The notes beneath the pieces were generated by a model that was not told the origin of the DNA, did no database searches, and saw only the letters and a program-made list of their open reading frames with translations. Shown here one piece after another: positions 5,381-6,826 of a stretch of 6,826 bases of DNA. The number at the start of each line of letters is the position of its first letter. Position 1 is the stretch's first letter. The stretch is taken from assembly GCA_005792225.1 (NCBI GenBank), contig SXSP01000079.1:1-6826 (forward strand), in the 5' to 3' direction. Source of the stretch: Bdellovibrionales bacterium. GTDB taxonomy: Bacteria; Bdellovibrionota; Bdellovibrionia; Bdellovibrionales; JAMPXM01. A program made the position numbers and the translations under genes.

Positions 5381-6797
5381 CTTTAACTCCATACTCAATT
5401 TGTTTATAGATGACTTTCACGTTGCGCTTTTGGAGTTCGACTTCGAACCACGGTTGCTGCAAAAGCCCCGCCTTATCTGGCGACGTCTCCAGATACATTC
5501 TCTGCTCGGTGGTCGTCACAAACTCACGCTTCCTCGTCTCGGCCGAAGCGATCTCGCGACCTCCGCCAACTCTCGCAACACGGCCGCTTGCCGCTGCTGA
5601 GCTCCCTCCGCCTCCCGAACCGCCGCCAAATCCGCCGCCTCCGGAGCCGCCACCACCGCCTCCGCCTGAGCTAGCCCCGCCACCGGATGCGATCACAGGA
5701 CCTTTCCCAACACCAGGCCCAGGAGCCGCAACCACGCGGCCAACTGGAGGAGAGAAGCCCGAAGAAGATGCATCCGCTCTCTCCGCATCACCGCTGATCC
5801 GAATCGTACCCGCAGCCCCATCCCCCGATGATGAGGGAAGCGACTTCGGCGGCTCCCCACCAGTTGCCACCGCCTGCAACTTCGGCCGGCTATAATCAGC
5901 CTTTGTTTGCCCCGACCCCTTCGACATCCCCGGTATGTTGATGCTCGAGCTCGAGGAGGCTGAGGAGCCACTGGAGCTTGGTCCTTTTGAATTCGACGTC
6001 CCTTTATTCACCTCTGAGTTTCTGTAGTTTCCTCCGTCCTCTCGTTCCGCCGAACGGACGCGACGTGATTGTTCGTTTCCATTAATGGTCTCGGTATTTT
6101 GCCTACTCGTTGGTTCCACAGCGGTTGTGTTAACCGAAGGAGACGTAGCCGCCGGTGAACGACCCGGTCCCCGTGATTTCTGGGTGCCGAGTGGTTTACT
6201 TTCCACTTCAGGCGTCTTTGCTTGGGCGACATTGATCGGTGCGACCTTTGCGGCCGCTGCTCGGTATTCACTAGAAAGTTTCGAGGCGGCATTCACTCGT
6301 TCTTTGTGGTATCTCTCGTCCGCTGCTCGCGCGGCGACCTGATCTTTAGAATCTTCAGCGACGACCGGCCCAAACCTCGCGTTTCCGCCATTTGCGGTCC
6401 TCGACTGAATCCGATTGTGCGCGACATCTGATGTCCGAGAACTCGCAAAGTACTGTCGATTGGCAGTCAACAGACAGCTCAATTCATTTGCATTGACGCA
6501 ATCATTTACGAAACTTGCGGTGCTCTCTTTCAACGTTTGATTGAAGTCTCGGCACTCATTTGCAGTAAGTGTTACTCTGCAACGTTCGATTGCAAATTTG
6601 ATGACCTCAGATATTGCTGTTTCATATTCAGCTCTGCAGCCCGGCAAAACTCCTGAGTTTGTGATACATGGCACGTCTTTGGCTTTAAGAACGATTGTAC
6701 TCACTAAATCGTCAGGAAACTCAGCGTCTCCAGACTTACCGTTTTGAACGATTCTTTCAGCCAGCTTCCCGAGTTCCTTATTCTTGAGATTTGACAT
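5334..6797 (-). CDS. Large low-complexity Cys/Gly-rich protein with conserved C-terminal domain; start may lie beyond the window
   Basis: Unrecognised; at least 487 aa. Seen from ATG 6797: a helical head with six Cys (44, 54, 73, 82, 100, 108), an even number suggesting disulfides outside the cytoplasm; a Ser/Thr/Asn/Gly-rich disordered stretch about 125-370 with a poly-Ser run near 274-285; a Gly/Ser tract about 371-405; and a folded end (about 425-487) related to the end of the next gene product. ATG 6797 has no SD (upstream CTCCACCGCTACT) and the protein would lack a signal peptide. The frame stays open to the right edge and contains Cys-Asp nine residues earlier, so the true start may be outside the window and include an export signal. 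The 3' end overlaps the next gene by 47 bp. Likely first or early gene of the three-gene operon and an envelope or surface protein; function not known. Confidence 0.7.
   Translation of the reverse strand: MSNLKNKELGKLAERIVQNGKSGDAEFPDDLVSTIVLKAKDVPCITNSGVLPGCRAEYETAISEVIKFAIERCRVTLTANECRDFNQTLKESTASFVNDCVNANELSCLLTANRQYFASSRTSDVAHNRIQSRTANGGNARFGPVVAEDSKDQVAARAADERYHKERVNAASKLSSEYRAAAAKVAPINVAQAKTPEVESKPLGTQKSRGPGRSPAATSPSVNTTAVEPTSRQNTETINGNEQSRRVRSAEREDGGNYRNSEVNKGTSNSKGPSSSGSSASSSSSINIPGMSKGSGQTKADYSRPKLQAVATGGEPPKSLPSSSGDGAAGTIRISGDAERADASSSGFSPPVGRVVAAPGPGVGKGPVIASGGGASSGGGGGGGSGGGGFGGGSGGGGSSAAASGRVARVGGGREIASAETRKREFVTTTEQRMYLETSPDKAGLLQQPWFEVELQKRNVKVIYKQIEYGVKDARKRPSVWNLDNPE
5387..5390 (-). 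promoter_or_regulatory. Ribosome binding site of the small membrane protein gene
   Basis: GGAG ends six bases before ATG 5380, within the 3' end of the upstream coding region. It decides the start against ATG 5392, whose own start codon overlaps this element. Confidence 0.45.
5582..5690 (-). repeat. Gly/Ser low-complexity tract
   Basis: About 35 codons encode mostly Gly with Ser spacers (residues about 371-405), directly before the conserved C-terminal domain. The DNA is about 73% GC in positions 5641-5700, and the opposite strand reads as a spurious poly-Pro frame. A flexible glycine hinge between the disordered body and the tail domain is the simplest reading; the length is probably variable between strains. 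Confidence 0.75.
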
Positions 6798-6826
6798 AGT
6801 AGCGGTGGAGGGTAGTGTGTCACAGG

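Noticed and set aside
5582..5690. Gly-rich tract as a PE_PGRS- or ice-nucleation-type repeat protein
   Set aside because: Only about 35 residues of irregular Gly/Ser without a fixed repeat unit; a linker is the simpler reading.
5410..5895. 161-codon Pro-rich frame on the plus strand
   Set aside because: The poly-Pro is simply the complement of the Gly codons in the minus-strand Gly tract; no independent coding evidence.

Overview
The window (about 55% GC by eye) looks like chromosomal DNA of a Gram-negative bacterium. The reasons are a lipoprotein signal peptide with a Cys-Gly-Gly-Gly-Gly start and Pro/Thr linker, a drug-efflux (MFS DHA2) gene, and a membrane-bound class III nucleotide cyclase. 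This style fits Bdellovibrionota/Oligoflexia or other former Deltaproteobacteria, but that placement is inference from protein style, not from any marker gene. No RNA gene, CRISPR array, insertion sequence or phage gene is visible.

Layout. (1) Positions 1-227, minus: the first 75 codons of an MFS DHA2 transporter running off the left edge. (2) Positions 228-448: a divergent intergenic region with a weak promoter candidate, a 12-bp palindrome and a 10-bp direct-repeat cluster. (3) Positions 449-2569, plus: a 706-aa exported lipoprotein with a Cys-containing head, a Pro/Thr linker, a middle domain I do not recognise, and a C-terminal HEAT solenoid with an exact 63-residue period. (4) Positions 2570-2705: a convergent gap with a probable terminator for the minus-strand operon. 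(5) Positions 2706-6797 (possibly beyond 6826), minus: three overlapping genes. In transcription order they are a large low-complexity Cys/Gly-rich protein, a small single-pass membrane protein, and a two-TM class III cyclase whose cytoplasmic tail is a HEAT-like solenoid.

How the genes may work together. The three minus-strand genes overlap (about 47 bp, then a 4-bp ATGA), so they should be co-transcribed and translationally coupled. The first two products end in a related domain of about 60 residues (D-K...F...L-K...V-V...Y-G...A...V-W-[ND]-L), which ties them as paralogous or interacting partners. The cyclase has a periplasmic sensor domain. It keeps both metal-binding Asp residues, but the purine-specificity Lys is Ser and the transition-state Asn is Ile, so it is either a divergent enzyme or a receptor-like pseudo-cyclase. 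I infer an envelope-signalling module: two secreted or membrane proteins with a shared tail domain feed a sensor cyclase that has a solenoid docking tail, and a HEAT lipoprotein lies convergently next to it. The functional link to the lipoprotein rests only on proximity and shared architecture.
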